Shown piece by piece: positions 1-9,885 of a DNA stretch of 64,000 nt. The stretch is taken from contig OX465114.1 in assembly GCA_949987565.1 (NCBI GenBank), positions 2,292,701-2,356,700 of the forward strand, given 5' to 3'. Below the pieces are notes generated by a model, which made no database searches, was not told the origin of the DNA, and saw only the letters and a program-made list of their open reading frames with translations. The translations under genes were made by a program, and so were the position numbers. Within the stretch, counting starts at the first letter, position 1. Each line of letters starts with the position of its first letter. The stretch is from Luidia sarsii. Lineage: Eukaryota > Echinodermata > Asteroidea > Paxillosida > Luidiidae.

Positions 1-31
1 TCGCGGGTTCGAATCCCACCTGAGCTGCCTT
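1..31 (+). repeat. 3' end of a tRNA or tRNA-derived repeat, cut by the window edge
   Basis: The first bases contain GGTTCGAATCC, a perfect pol III B box (GGTTCRANNCC), flanked by bases that pair into most of a T stem. The 5' half lies outside the window, so a true tRNA gene cannot be told from a tRNA-derived SINE. Confidence 0.4.
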
Positions 32-70
32 AATTTTTTTTCATCGGGCATCGAGCAAAGCACTCGAAGC

Positions 71-445
71 TTAAAGCTCCTACACGACATTGGTCGAGGT
101 CAAAGAATAGCATCCATACGTTGTCTGATCCAACATATGCATGAAATAGCACACTTGTGAAAATGTCAGCTCAATCTGCCAACCGAGTCTCGAGAAAGTC
201 GTGAAAACCGCTTTATTTGTTTCGCGAAAATGCAGCATTCAAAGCCGTACTGTTCCGAAAAATAGTTTAGATCTCGGTGAGACGTAAACGAGTTCTTTTA
301 CTCTTTTCTCCAAAAAATACAGCAATTTAGACAAATATTTCAGTGCGAGGTTTCTACCATAACCAGCTTCAAACTGTATGAGTTTCATGTAAATCTGTGA
401 GCATTTCTGTTTTTCAATCTTACCAATGTTGTGTAGGGGCTTTAA
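71..445. mobile_element. TTAA-bounded MITE, copy 1
   Basis: A 375-bp element starting TTAAAGCTCCTACACGACAT and ending in the near-inverse, ATGTTGTGTAGGGGCTTTAA. The terminal inverted repeats are about 24 bp and both ends sit in TTAA. Other copies lie at 12404-12780 (opposite orientation), 24840-25215, 47602-47920 (one end degraded) and, more diverged, 41270-41640. It has no coding capacity. TTAA at both ends suggests mobilisation by a piggyBac-type transposase; this is inference from the target site only. Confidence 0.8.
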
Positions 446-454
446 CAAGATTTG

Positions 455-545
455 AATGTCGAGAAAATGGTGAAAACCGCTTCATTTGTTTCGCGAAAAT
501 GCAGCATTCAACACCGCACTGTTCCGAAAAATAGTTATAGATCTC
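455..545. repeat. Partial second copy of the MITE interior
   Basis: Repeats the MITE internal segment (GTCGAGAAAATGGTGAAAAC through the AAAAATAGTT stretch) directly after copy 1, without terminal repeats. It looks like a partial tandem duplication or a truncated second insertion. Confidence 0.65.
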
Positions 546-620
546 AAGCATCATATCTATGATGTCCTATAAGTATCTCCAAGGATAACGCCCCTCATTT
601 TGCCCCCGTCTCCATTCTAG

Positions 621-778
621 GTTTCCGTCCCAGTGGGCTCTGGACCGAGCCAAGTTGAACGTGGAGAAGCACTTTGTCATCGTCGGGATCCTGGAGGACC
701 TAGAGGGGACATTCATGGTCTTTGAGAAGGTCATGCCGCACTTCTTCGAGGGCATGGTGCAACTCTTCCGTGAACCAG
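621..778 (+). CDS. Uronyl 2-O-sulfotransferase-like protein, penultimate exon
   Basis: This exon encodes about 52 residues (FPSQWALDRAKLNVEKHF, then VGILEDLEG and MPHFFEGMVQLF). The pattern W-A-L-x-x-A-K-x-N followed by V-G-x-x-E-x-L-E and P-x-F-F-x-G is the C-terminal part of the heparan sulfate / uronyl 2-O-sulfotransferase family. These are Golgi type II membrane enzymes that move sulfate from PAPS to the 2-O position of uronic acid residues in glycosaminoglycans. The next exon resembles uronyl 2-O-sulfotransferase (UST) more than HS2ST. The acceptor is probably the AG at 619-620, although the AG at 632-633 is also possible in frame. The exon ends at G778 and is followed by GCAAGT, a textbook GC donor. 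Upstream exons with the PAPS-binding motifs are outside the window. Confidence 0.78.
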
Positions 779-2145
779 GCAAGTATTGAGAACAAAGGCT
801 CTGTTTTGGAATCAGCTTATTGTGAAGATAATAATAAAGGACTGTTTACGACTGAAAGATCGTAGACTGGATCAAGGATTCAAACAGTATGCAGGGTTTT
901 TTTTCCCAGGGTGTTGAAAGAAGGTGGGGTGCTTTACCTCCTTGTCCATTGAGCGAGCGCTCAGCCCTTACCGCATGGGGTCCGGGGCCCGCGAAAGGAC
1001 CCCGGAAAATTTACAATTGAAGAAGCTCTCTGGTGTATGTATGAGCTTTTTCTAAGCTTTTTCAGAGCCCATTTTAAGGAAAAATAGTAGAGTAGTGAGA
1101 TTGAATGGGGGTTTTTTTTTTTTGGGGGGGGCATTTTGATTATCATTTTGTTGCCCCTTGCTTACACTGGACCGATAGATTGATAAATCATTCATGGTAT
1201 GAAAGTTCTCACATAAAAATTCAGATCCCTGAACTTTTAGGCCTTGAACTAGTGTTTCTTTTGTCGAAATTTGGAGGGCCTGACGTTTCGATCCTAGCAG
1301 GACCTTTCAAAGGTCCTGCTAGGATCGAAACGTCAGGCCTTTCAAAGGTCCTGCTAGGATCGAAACGTCAGGCCTTTCAAAGGTCCTGCTAGGATCGAAA
1401 CGTCAGGCCTTTCAAAGGTCCTGCTAGGATCGAAACGTCAGGCCTTTCAAAGATCCTGCTAGGATCGAAACGTCAGGCCTTTCAAAGGTCCTGCTCGGAT
1501 CGAAACGTCAGGCCTTTCAAAGGTCCTGCTAGGATCGAAACGTCAGGCCTTTCAAAGGTCCTGCTAGGATCGAAACGTCAGGCCTCTCAAAGGTCCTGCT
1601 AGGATCGAAACGTCAGGCCTTTCAAAGATCCTGCTAGGATCGAAACGTCAGGCCTTTCAAAGGTCCTGCTAGGATCGAAACGTCAGGCCCTCCAAATTTT
1701 GATATTCACTTTTGATCATTTCAGTTGGTAAGCAGAATTTCAAAGGTCCTGCTAGGATCGAAACGTCAGGCCTTTCAAAGGTCCTGCTAGGATCGAAACG
1801 TCAGGCCTTTCAAAGGTCCTGCTAGGATCGAAACGTCAGGCCTTTCAAAGATCCTGCTAGGATCGAAACGTCAGGCCTTTCAAAGGTCCTGCTAGGATCG
1901 AAATGTCAGGCCTTTCAAAGGTCCTGCTAGGATCGAAACGTCAGGCCTCTCAAAGGTCCTGCTAGGATCGAAACGTCAGGCCTTTCAAAGATCCTGCTAG
2001 GATCGAAACGTCAGGCCTTTCAAAGGTCCTGCTAGGATCGAAACGTCAGGCCCTCCAAATTTTGATATTCACTTTTGATCATTTCAGTTGGTAAGCAGAA
2101 TTTGCAACATTTTTGCGTATGTCAATTTTTTTATTTTTTTTTCAG
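779..2145 (+). other. GC-AG intron of the sulfotransferase gene, filled by a repeat array
   Basis: The intron begins GCAAGT rather than GT and ends TTTTTTTTCAG. Splicing leaves G778 plus AT to make an aspartate codon and keeps the frame open to the stop at 2333. More than half of the 1367 bp is a tandem array of 35-bp hairpin units (1273-2052). The last array-derived spacer, which matches DNA flanking PLE tails elsewhere, ends about 40 bp from the acceptor. Confidence 0.7.
1273..2054 (+). repeat. 35-bp tandem array of PLE-tail hairpin units
   Basis: About twenty head-to-tail copies of a unit reading GGTCCTGCTAGGATCGAAAC then GTCAGGCCTTTCAAA. The first copy (1273-1305) is inverted, giving a palindromic start. 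Each unit folds as GGTCCT-GCT-AGGATC, and neighbouring units share the palindrome CCTTTCAAAGG. A 363-bp block including a CCCTCCAAATTTTGATATTC spacer is duplicated (spacers at about 1688-1740 and 2051-2103). The hairpin plus GAAACGTC equals the tail motif of the PLE at 61769-63202, so the array is an amplified PLE tail. Confidence 0.9.
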
Positions 2146-2333
2146 ATGAGAAACAGACGAAGAAGAATTCCTCGACCCTGACAAAGTTCAAGGAGAAGCC
2201 ATCGCCCGAGGCTGAAGCCGTCATGAGAACCTCCATGAAGTTTGAGTACGACTTCTACTACTTTGTGAAAGACCGTCTGGCCAGAATGAAGGAAGCGTAC
2301 GGGATCAAAACGGAAATCAAGCAACATCGGTGA
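2146..2333 (+). CDS. Uronyl 2-O-sulfotransferase-like protein, terminal exon
   Basis: The final exon encodes about 62 residues ending EIKQHR and a TGA stop. It contains PSPEAEAVMRTSMKFEYDFY followed by YFVKDRL and MKEAYGIKTEI. This recalls the C-terminal region of animal UST, where a proline/glutamate stretch leads into a Y-E-Y-x-F-Y-x-Y-V-K helix and a K-x-x-F/Y-G-L/I-K-x-x end. HS2ST lacks the same wording. The phase fits the preceding exon exactly (G + AT gives D). The segment after the helix is shorter than I remember for vertebrate UST. No clear AATAAA signal follows within about 700 bp, so the 3' UTR length is unknown. Confidence 0.78.
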
Positions 2334-3207
2334 TCACACCGACGAGTGAGAAAGTTGGCTTAGGTTTTTGCTATACGATTGAAGAAGTAGCACATTGTAA
2401 AAACAACAAAAATCTCGTCCACAATCTTGGCTGGAACTCTGTCACTATCTCTTATACTAACAGAAGCTTTTCTTCAGAAACGCAACAATTTTCGGGAAAT
2501 TACTGACTGACTAAGAGTTAAAATATAGGCATCTCAGAAAATTGAGAGAGCTCAAAATTTCCGACTTTCCATCCTAATAACAGGGCTAGCTTTGAGGAAT
2601 ATCGAGGTCAGTTTTCTTCAATGTCTACTCCCGGTCTCCTTAGCATTTTTGTTTTATTAAATCATTAATTTTTGTTTCATTTTTACTTCAGTGACAGCAT
2701 TTTTCTAGAAGATTGTGCTCCTTCTAAGACCAATGACTAGGTCTGTTCACTGAGTGCTTTTCTGCATTAACCAAAGTGAGCTCGGTTGGGATTTGAACCC
2801 ATGACTCTCAAAAACCTTAATTAAGATGCTTAGCGCATATGCAAATTTCGTTTTAGTAAAATAATATAAACTTTTCTACCTGGTGCCTTGTTATCGTAAA
2901 TGTACTATGCAATTTTTTTTTTACTACAGACAAGTGTGCTGAAGCTTAGCATTAATCATGTGTTTACATGAGTTAACTTTGTTACATGTACAATATACAT
3001 GTTGTACATATACATACAGTCTTAGGAAAACTTTGCCTTCCCTTTATATGCAATTTTCTATTTTTTTAAATAACAAACAAAACAAAGAAAACTGGTTCAG
3101 GTTTTTATCGGTTAAAGCGCAAAATCTAATTTAAAACTATATTTTCCTGTGGGTGGTTTTGGGGGTTTTTTTGCTTATATTTTTCTGACTTTTTGGAATT
3201 TTTTTCT
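2334..3207. other. Non-coding stretch: 3' flank of the sulfotransferase gene
   Basis: AT-rich sequence without a supported exon. The early part may be 3' UTR. It holds one tRNA-like relic at 2776-2838, listed separately. Confidence 0.5.
2776..2838 (-). repeat. Degenerate tRNA 3' half with intact B box
   Basis: On the minus strand GGGTTCAAATCCC forms a T arm and contains a perfect B box (GGTTCAAATCC). The D-arm side is not recognisable, so this is a tRNA-derived relic rather than a gene. Confidence 0.4.
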
Positions 3208-3238
3208 TCACATTACAGAGATACAAAGGGAACTTAAA

Positions 3239-3415
3239 AATTCGATCCTAGCAGAACCTTTTTCAAAGGCAGGGTGACAAGGACAAAACAGATACATGTT
3301 CACGAAGGAAGGGGGGAGAGAGTGAATAGGACACAGATGAGAAACAAAGGACAAAGAGTGAAGCTGGTAGTTCATCTTGAACAAAGGGAGTTCATCTTGA
3401 ATGATGTATACCATT
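3239..3415 (-). mobile_element. PLE 3'-region fragment, inverted
   Basis: Matches the outer arm of the PLE at 61769-63202 from the hairpin (TTCGATCCTAGCAGAACC) through AGGGTGACAAGGACAAAACA and on to GTGAAGCTGGTAG. The GAAACGTC edge is lost. It has no coding capacity. Confidence 0.8.
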
Positions 3416-3519
3416 TTGTATATAGAAACTGATTATTCTGTCTTATTCTTGGCCTGAAATACTTAGAAGAAAGAGAAAGATGTAAAATCATTTCCAACTC
3501 TACTAGAATCAGATGCCCC

Positions 3520-3720
3520 AAAAAAGTGGCAAACTGCTTACTGACTGAAATGACCAAAATGCAAACATTTGGAGGGCCCTACGTTTCGATACTAGCGGGA
3601 CCTTTTTCTCTTTTTCTAGACGTTTAAGATTAAGGTTTTCCCATTGGCATTACCCGTCCGATGCCTTAGGAGAAAGATCCTGCTAGGATTGACAGATTTG
3701 ACACGTCACGCCCTCCGAAT
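3520..3720. mobile_element. Pair of PLE tails in inverted orientation, diverged
   Basis: A minus-strand tail (3571-3603, ACGTTTCGATACTAGCGGGA) faces a plus-strand tail (3667-3717, AGATCCTGCTAGGATTGACA). They are bounded by GGAGGGCC and GCCCTCC. The first flank (GCAAACTGCTTACTGACTGA) also adjoins the tails at 61720 and 63380, so it belongs to the element. Confidence 0.7.
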
Positions 3721-3896
3721 TGCGATGGGTCCAACTGTGGTAGCATTCCAGCTCGGTAACTTTTATTTAAAACCGACTTTTAACTCCGTTAACTCTGTAC
3801 AGTAACTGCAATATCAGAGCAAGTGTATTATATTGAGCCGAAATCTTTACACAAAGTTGGCCAGTAGGCAACCTAAGAAAATGAAGGTGGACAAAG

Positions 3897-4060
3897 TGGA
3901 AGGTTTGCGGTGACCCCATGTAACACTTCTCTTTCGAGAAGGAGTGTGGCTCTGAAAAGGTCTGGTAACTCAGGCTTTTAAGAGTTACCGGCTCTTTTCA
4001 GAGCCACACTCCTTCTCGAAAGAGAAGTGTTACAGTACATCACCCTCAAACCTTCCACTC
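3897..4060. repeat. Second tail family, inverted pair
   Basis: Two near-perfect inverted arms (3897-3970 and 3982-4058) around an 11-base centre. Each arm has GTGGAAGGTTTGCGGTGA, the hairpin CTTCTCTTTCGAGAAG and the hairpin GGCTCT-GAAA-AGAGCC or a variant. The same modules make the 13.7-14.6 kb array and the pieces at 7443, 21545, 22185 and 46600. Confidence 0.85.
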
Positions 4061-4454
4061 AGTATTTCCACCATGCAAACCTTCAAGCCTTATCTGAAGG
4101 TGGACACATTGAATTAAACAATATATTTCAAGTTTGTTATGTTTGATGGAAAAGGCCAGTATGTTGTGAGAAATATTTGTAAGTTTTGTCAGAATACTAC
4201 GTGTTTTCATTCGACCAAAATTCATCCCAAATACCTGTCCCTTTAAATTGATGAATAAAGTCTTCTGACATGGTGCATGGTGCATGCTAACCCTTGAATT
4301 GTCAAAGGCTGAGGTGCCAACTGGTATTTTCCTCAATAAACTGAGTTTGGGAGTTTGATATCTATAGATTGGGAACAGTACCCACCTCACACATTGGATG
4401 GGCCACCTCAGGTGTTTGTCTCCAAAATGTCCCACCTCAGTGGTGACAAAAATG

Positions 4455-5092
4455 TACACAAACACTTAGTGTGATCCCCGAGCTGCTGTAGCCAGGTTTA
4501 CAACAATTAGATGTTTGCATCTGAATGAAAGCGGGGGTGTGATCCCTGGAGATATAGGACAGTTAATGGTTGAATTGATTCTGACTGGCGCCCCCACCCC
4601 GGCAAAGACTAGTTGACTATTTGTGAAGGCCACCATCTAAGGGCTGGATAGCTCAGATGGTAAGAGCACTGATGTGACAAAGACTAGTTGACTATTAGGC
4701 AAGGCCACCATCTAAGGGCTGGATAGCTCCGATGGTAAGAGCACTGGTGTGCCAAAGACTAGTTGACTATTGGGGAAGGCCACCATCTAAGGGCTGGATA
4801 GCTCAGATGGTAAGAGCACCGGTGTGACAAAGACTAGTTGACTATTTGGGAAGGCCACCATCTAAGGGCTGGATAGCTCAGATGGTAAGAGCAGTGGTGT
4901 GACAAAGACTAGTTGACTATTAGGCAAGGTCACCATCTAAGGGCTGGATAGCTCAGATGGTAAGAGCACTGGTGTGACAAAGACTAGTTGACTATTTAGG
5001 AAGGCCACCATCTAAGGGCTGGATAGCTCAGATGGAAGAGCACTGGTACGTTAGCCCAGAGGTCTCAGAATCAAGTCCCGGTCCAGTCAAAG
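4455..5092 (+). repeat. tRNA-half array A (leader, 75-bp units, terminal complete tRNA-like unit)
   Basis: A leader (about 4460-4605, with CTGACTGGCGCCCCCACCCC) precedes six units of 75 bp. Each holds GGCTGGATAGCTCAGATGGT, which is the acceptor 5' strand, the D arm and a pol III A box, followed by a non-tRNA spacer (AAAGACTAGTTGACTAT). Only the last unit (5017-5088) continues into anticodon arm, T arm (AATCAAGTCCCG) and acceptor 3' strand TCCAGTC. The tail begins AAAGTTTTCTTT. It is best read as a tRNA-derived SINE with internally amplified head. Confidence 0.85.
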
Positions 5093-6530
5093 TTTTCTTT
5101 TTCAAAACAATAGCACCTTAGCATGTGCAAAGGCCTGTGTACAGTACAGATGTAGGGTTCTTCCACATTGCTGTATGTTTCTATATGGACATGCACATAA
5201 TTATTACAGTGCTTTAGGCTCATTGCCTATACAATCTGTGACCCGTGGAACCTCAAGATATCTTCTATACCAAAACTCATCTACTGCTCAAGTTATGGGT
5301 TGCCATCTCAGACTCACAGACTGACAAATTTCCAAGGAAAACGCCAAGTGTGAAGTTACCCGGTTACAGTGAATCAGTTATTTAGCCAGTTTCAGTATTT
5401 GTCTAAGAATCCCTTTGAATAAATTGTGCTTTTGAGAGAGAATATCTCGAGTTCCATTCCTACTTCAGTGTTGCCAATCACTGTGACTGTTGGCTTGATT
5501 TTGTTTCCAATTCTTAGAAGGTAGCTCCTAGCTGACCAATGACATTTAAAACAATAGGGCCAACACTGACATGGTGATTGTATTTGGAAGAATCAGGCAG
5601 TTTTAAGGTTAATAAGTTGTATCTCCCTCCTGTGAGAAACTGCACAATAATACCATCTTTGCAAACACCTCATTAAAGCATTGCTGTATTCTCATCAAAC
5701 ACAAGTCAACGTGAATTTGTTTTACTGCTTTGACTGGGGCATAAATTCAACAGCACCACACTTTCAATACAAGTTTTCAACATCAATTTGTTAAAAGTCC
5801 CCCCACCCTCAAAATTAAATCCATCAAATGACTAATTTTTTTGATCCTCGATTAAAAACAAAGGTATCCGATTTCCAAAAAAAAAACCACCCTGATATTT
5901 CAATGTTCACTTTGCACGCTGTAAAGGCACCTGCGTGGAATAGCCAGGGTCGACAAGGTGACTTAGTGGGAAAAAAACTAAAAAGTAGTTTGCCCGCCAG
6001 ACATCCTTTCCTCGGTGCTAATGAAGGATGTCTTCCCCCAAGACATCCCTCGCCGGAAGAACCCCATAAATCACAGCCCAAACGTCTGCAAGTCTTCCAC
6101 AACTTACAAAGCCCGTGCCTTTGCCGCTCAGATCGCACACACAATATCCAGAGAGCAAAAGATAAAAGGAACTCCTTCCAGAAAGTTCCTACTCAAGTCG
6201 GAGTGTCGAAAACAGGGCACTCAATCATTAACCCTTCGTTATAAATGTAGGTCAATATTGTGGCACTGGACTTCATAAAAACAAGGTGTCATTTATCAGT
6301 GTCTTCATTGTTCAGGATTTGGCATCTAGGTGCACCTTCCTTCATGTAGATATGATTAATCACTCACTTTTTGCTTTTTGAAAGGGCTTAAGGCCTTGTG
6401 AGACGAATAAAACAAGATTAGAGGACAGTCCTTGCTATGATGACAGAGTTTAGATACGACCTAATTTCTGTGCAAGGTCATTACCTGCGAAGCCTTTAAA
6501 GTTTAAACCCACCTTTGGATGTGAAAGGTT
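5093..6530. other. No gene seen
   Basis: Mixed-composition DNA. Open frames up to 138 codons exist on both strands around 5824-6278, but they overlap one another, lack recognisable motifs and have no splice logic that I can support. Confidence 0.4.
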
Positions 6531-6734
6531 CAAGCATGGCCGAGGTGAAACTTCAGGCGACACTAGAGGGAAAGATAGAGATAGGAATTGGAGTGGAAGG
6601 GGAAGTGATGTGTGGCAGTAGCGTGTCAACCAGCCCGTGGGGTTCCTTCGTTTCTGTCAGGTCATGTTGTGACGGGGAGTCTGCGCTGCTGCATCCGCCA
6701 TGTTGCCCAAGGGATCTAAGTGTGTTATTGCCAA

Positions 6735-6960
6735 ACACATGTACATGTACATTGTACATGTACAATGTACATGTACAATGTACAATGTACAATGTACAAT
6801 GTGCATGTACATGTACCTGTACATGTACACTATGCATGTACACTGTACATGTGCATGTACATGTACATTGTACATGTATATTGTATAGTGTACACGTACA
6901 TGTACACTGTACATGTACACATGTGCTGTATGTACAAGTACATGCACATGCACATAATAC
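6735..6960. repeat. TGTACA/CATGTAC palindromic simple repeat
   Basis: Over 200 bp composed almost entirely of overlapping self-complementary ACATGTACA and TGTACA words. Cys/Thr/Val/His-rich open frames on both strands are a by-product of this repeat. Confidence 0.9.
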
Positions 6961-7004
6961 AATTGAATATGTTACCACTGCAACACTGGTTACTGCTGTT
7001 TCTA

Positions 7005-7395
7005 TGGCCGTTTTCGAAATGAAGGCTTAGGCTCGGGCTTAGGCTTTGGTCATACGCATGTACATGTGTATTTATCTCACTCGTCATAATACACAATACA
7101 TGTAAATGTATCACAGGAATCTGAAGCCGTTTTCGAAATGAAGGCTTATGCTCAGACTTAGGCTTTGGTCATGCATGTACATTATCACACTGGTTATAAT
7201 ACATGTACATGTACATGTATCACAAGAACCTGAAGCCGTTTTCGAAATGAAGGCTTAGGGCCTATAATATAGGCTCGAGCTTAGGCTAAGGTCATATTCA
7301 TCTTACTCGTTTTAATATCACAGGCATCTATAAACTCTAAAGCCTTTTTTGAAATGAAGGCTTGGGCTCGGGTTTAGGCTTTGGTCATATTTATC
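7005..7395. repeat. Four copies of a TTTCGAAATGAAGGCTTAGG module
   Basis: The phrase GTTTTCGAAATGAAGGCTTA plus GGCTTAGGCTTTGGTCAT recurs at about 7008, 7128, 7232 and 7340, separated by CATGTACA-rich spacers. Weaker relatives occur at 21352-21390, 32018-32200 and 39945-40070. The family is not recognised. Confidence 0.7.
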
Positions 7396-7442
7396 TATAC
7401 TTGTTATGAGTTTCTTGGGGAATACCGTGTACCTATCAAGCC

Positions 7443-7540
7443 AACAAACTTTTCAGAGCCACACTCCTTGAAAGACAAAGAAGTGCTACATGGTGTCACC
7501 GCAAACCTTCCACTTATGGAAAGAGAAATTTTGTAACCAC
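7443..7540 (-). repeat. Second tail family fragment
   Basis: Minus-strand piece with CAGAGCCACACTCCTTGAAA and GGTGTCACCGCAAACCTTCC. The hammerhead-like core is missing. Confidence 0.7.
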
Positions 7541-7544
7541 AGTT

Positions 7545-8011
7545 TCTGTGTGAATGCACCGTACTTGTTTGAACAGCAAACCCTTCAGGTTCATGATTTC
7601 AGCGACAAACCGCAGCCTATATTTTCAGGGTTTTTTTTCCCAGGTGGGGACGACCGACCTCGAGGCAGAATCCGACCCAGAAATTCCCGAAGGGCTTATT
7701 GGTGCGCCGTGGTAGGTTTGATTGGCACTCAAGCGGCGGCTTAGAGCAACATTTTATGTCCGCGGTTTTCCGTCGAGGAAGACCCGATGCTTCCTTAAAT
7801 TGTTGAAGTTCGAATGTCTGCAGTCCGAGGATAGAATATATTACGTGGATGATTTCCCTTTTGTACTTCAAAAATGGATGTTAGAAAATGCAAGGCGTTG
7901 CCTGATCCGATATTTCGACAAGGTTATAAATCAGGCTATCGCGGCTGATATCAGACAGACCATTGGTAGTTTAAGCCGTGAAGCGAAAGATAGAGTAAGT
8001 GAGTAAGAGAC
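7545..8011. other. No gene supported; unclassified open frame at 7722-8006 (+)
   Basis: The frame encodes about 94 residues, partly plausible as protein (MLENARRCLIRYFDKVINQA), but has no recognised motif and runs into GA-rich DNA. A fragment of an exon is possible but not supported. Confidence 0.25.
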
Positions 8012-8220
8012 AAAGACAGAGCCTGGTACAGAAGAACGGGTGAGCGGAGGAGGCCAGGAGAGATGGACAGGAGAGAGGGTAAGGGGAAGAGGGAGAAGGG
8101 AGAACGGGGCGAGGTGAGATGGAGAGATGGAGAGGGGAGAGGGGGAGAGAGAGACATGTCGACAGGGGAGGGGGAGAGGGGGGTAAGGGTGAGGGGAGAG
8201 GGGACTGAGTACGGGCTGAA
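8012..8220. repeat. Purine-rich low-complexity tract
   Basis: Irregular GAGAGG/GGGGAGA repeats on the plus strand. Serine/proline/leucine-rich minus-strand frames here are compositional. Confidence 0.8.
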
Positions 8221-8573
8221 GAGCTGATGAGGGAAATGCTTCCACGTGTGAGTACATGAATGGGATCGGTGGCCAGTAGCGAGTGAAGGTCCCGTCATCC
8301 AGTCAGCCAATGCTAGGGCATTAGCGAAGCAGACGAGATGCCACTGCCAATGTTACCGTCAACAGGTGTCGCGGATGAAGTCGAAACAGGTGGCGAGATC
8401 GTTTCCAGAGCGGGGGGGGGGGAGGGGAAGGCGAAGGGTTTACTAACAAACGTCTTGTCTGAAAAAAATTAATACGATCGAGCAATCCGACGGCTGTTCC
8501 GTGACGGGATTTCCTCACAGCCCCCCTGCTAAACCAATTGGCAACTTGGATCGATGGGAATCAATCGTTGACT

Positions 8574-8766
8574 TAAACCTCTTGTCAAAAAGATCATCGG
8601 TTGGGTATCAGATGATTTGACCCGTCCGATGTCCTTTCCACCGGATAGCCATCGTGTATTTTTCACCCCAGAGTCCAGTTCAATCGGCTTTCTACCGGGG
8701 GAAATTTTATCGGTCGGATGAATTCAACCGGCACTCAACCGATGTTCTTTTTGACAAGAGACCTTA
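8574..8766. mobile_element. MITE with ~28-bp terminal inverted repeats, copy 1
   Basis: Starts with CTCTTGTCAAAAAGATCATC and ends with the inverse form, TTCTTTTTGACAAGAG. The interior has CCCAGAGTCCAGTTCAATCG and TCTACCGGGGGAAATTTTAT. A second copy in the other orientation is at 19634-19827. It is about 190 bp with no coding capacity. Confidence 0.8.
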
Positions 8767-9337
8767 TTGGACCCCACACGACAAGCCGACCCTTTGAGTC
8801 TCCCCCTTATTCCTCCATGCTTTGAGGATAGTCACGGGGACAGCGCGATAACGACCCTCTATCGTACGAGCTTGCCCCGATGAAGTCATCTGTCATCCGG
8901 TACTCGTGACGAAGATGCTTCGCTCCATGTGACTCCAATCAGGGACCGGCAGCTTCAAACTCAACCTTGCTATCTGGCAGGCCAAGGATGAAACTGTGCA
9001 TCTCTATGTGGTTTGTCATGCAGATCCACTCACAGTCAAATGAGAGGTTTATGAAGGGATTTCTAGAGCAATTATTCGTTCTGTCTCTTGTTCTCTTCTC
9101 AGTTTCGTTCCTGGATCTTTTTTTTTTAAATACGGTTGAATTAAAACGATTATCGCCCAAAGACTTCCAGAAGTTGGTTTCAGAGGAATACATTTACTCC
9201 GATTCACTTTGATTTAAGATACAATTAATGTAAGCATTTCATCTTTGAACGCCGGAGTGTCACTTTAAAGGAACTTGCTCACATCTATACATCTGAGCTT
9301 GGCGTTGTGTTTTCTCTTTCCCTCTGTCTGGGCTGGC
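8767..9337. other. No gene seen
   Basis: Unique-looking sequence between a MITE and a pyrimidine tract. Two overlapping opposite frames of 81-84 codons (8939-9212) have no recognised motif. Confidence 0.4.
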
Positions 9338-9743
9338 TATAACCTCTCCCCTTCTCTCTCCCTCTCCCTCTCCCTCTCCCTCTCTCCTCTCTCCCCTCTC
9401 CCTCTCCCTCTCCCCCTCTCCCTCCTCTCTCTTTCCCTCTCTTTCTCGTTATCTCTCTCCCTCCCCCTCTCTCTCCCTCCCCTCTCTCTTACCATCTCTC
9501 TCTCCCTCTCCATCTCTCTCTCTCCCTCCCCTCAGTCTCTCCCCTCTCTCTCTCTCCCCTCTCTCTTTCCCTCTCTCTCTCCCTCCCCATCTCTCTCTCT
9601 CTCTCCCACCCCTCTGTCTCTCCCTCCCCTCAGTCTCTCCCCCTCTCTCTCCCTCCCTCTCTCTCCCTCCCTCTCTCTCACTCTCTCTCTCTCGCCCTCT
9701 CTCTCTCCATCTCCCTCTCTCCCTCTCCTCCCCTCTCTCTCTC

Positions 9744-9775
<32 letters not shown>

Positions 9776-9885
9776 CCCTACTTTCTCTCTCTCTCCCCTA
9801 CTTTCTCTCTCTCTCTCCCTCTCTCTCCCTCCCTCTTTCCCCCTCTTTCTCTCCCTCTCCTTTACACTCTCTCTCCCTCCCCGTC
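9338..9885. repeat. Pyrimidine tract (CTCTCC)n
   Basis: About 550 bp of almost pure C/T on the plus strand. The 218-residue Ser/Leu/Pro frame across it is compositional. Confidence 0.95.

Noticed and set aside
1273..2054. CRISPR array (35-bp direct repeats)
   Set aside because: Units are contiguous without variable spacers, the context is a eukaryotic intron, and the unit equals a retroelement tail.
4624..5088. Cluster of functional tRNA genes
   Set aside because: All but the last unit lack anticodon 3' strand, T arm, B box and acceptor 3' strand.
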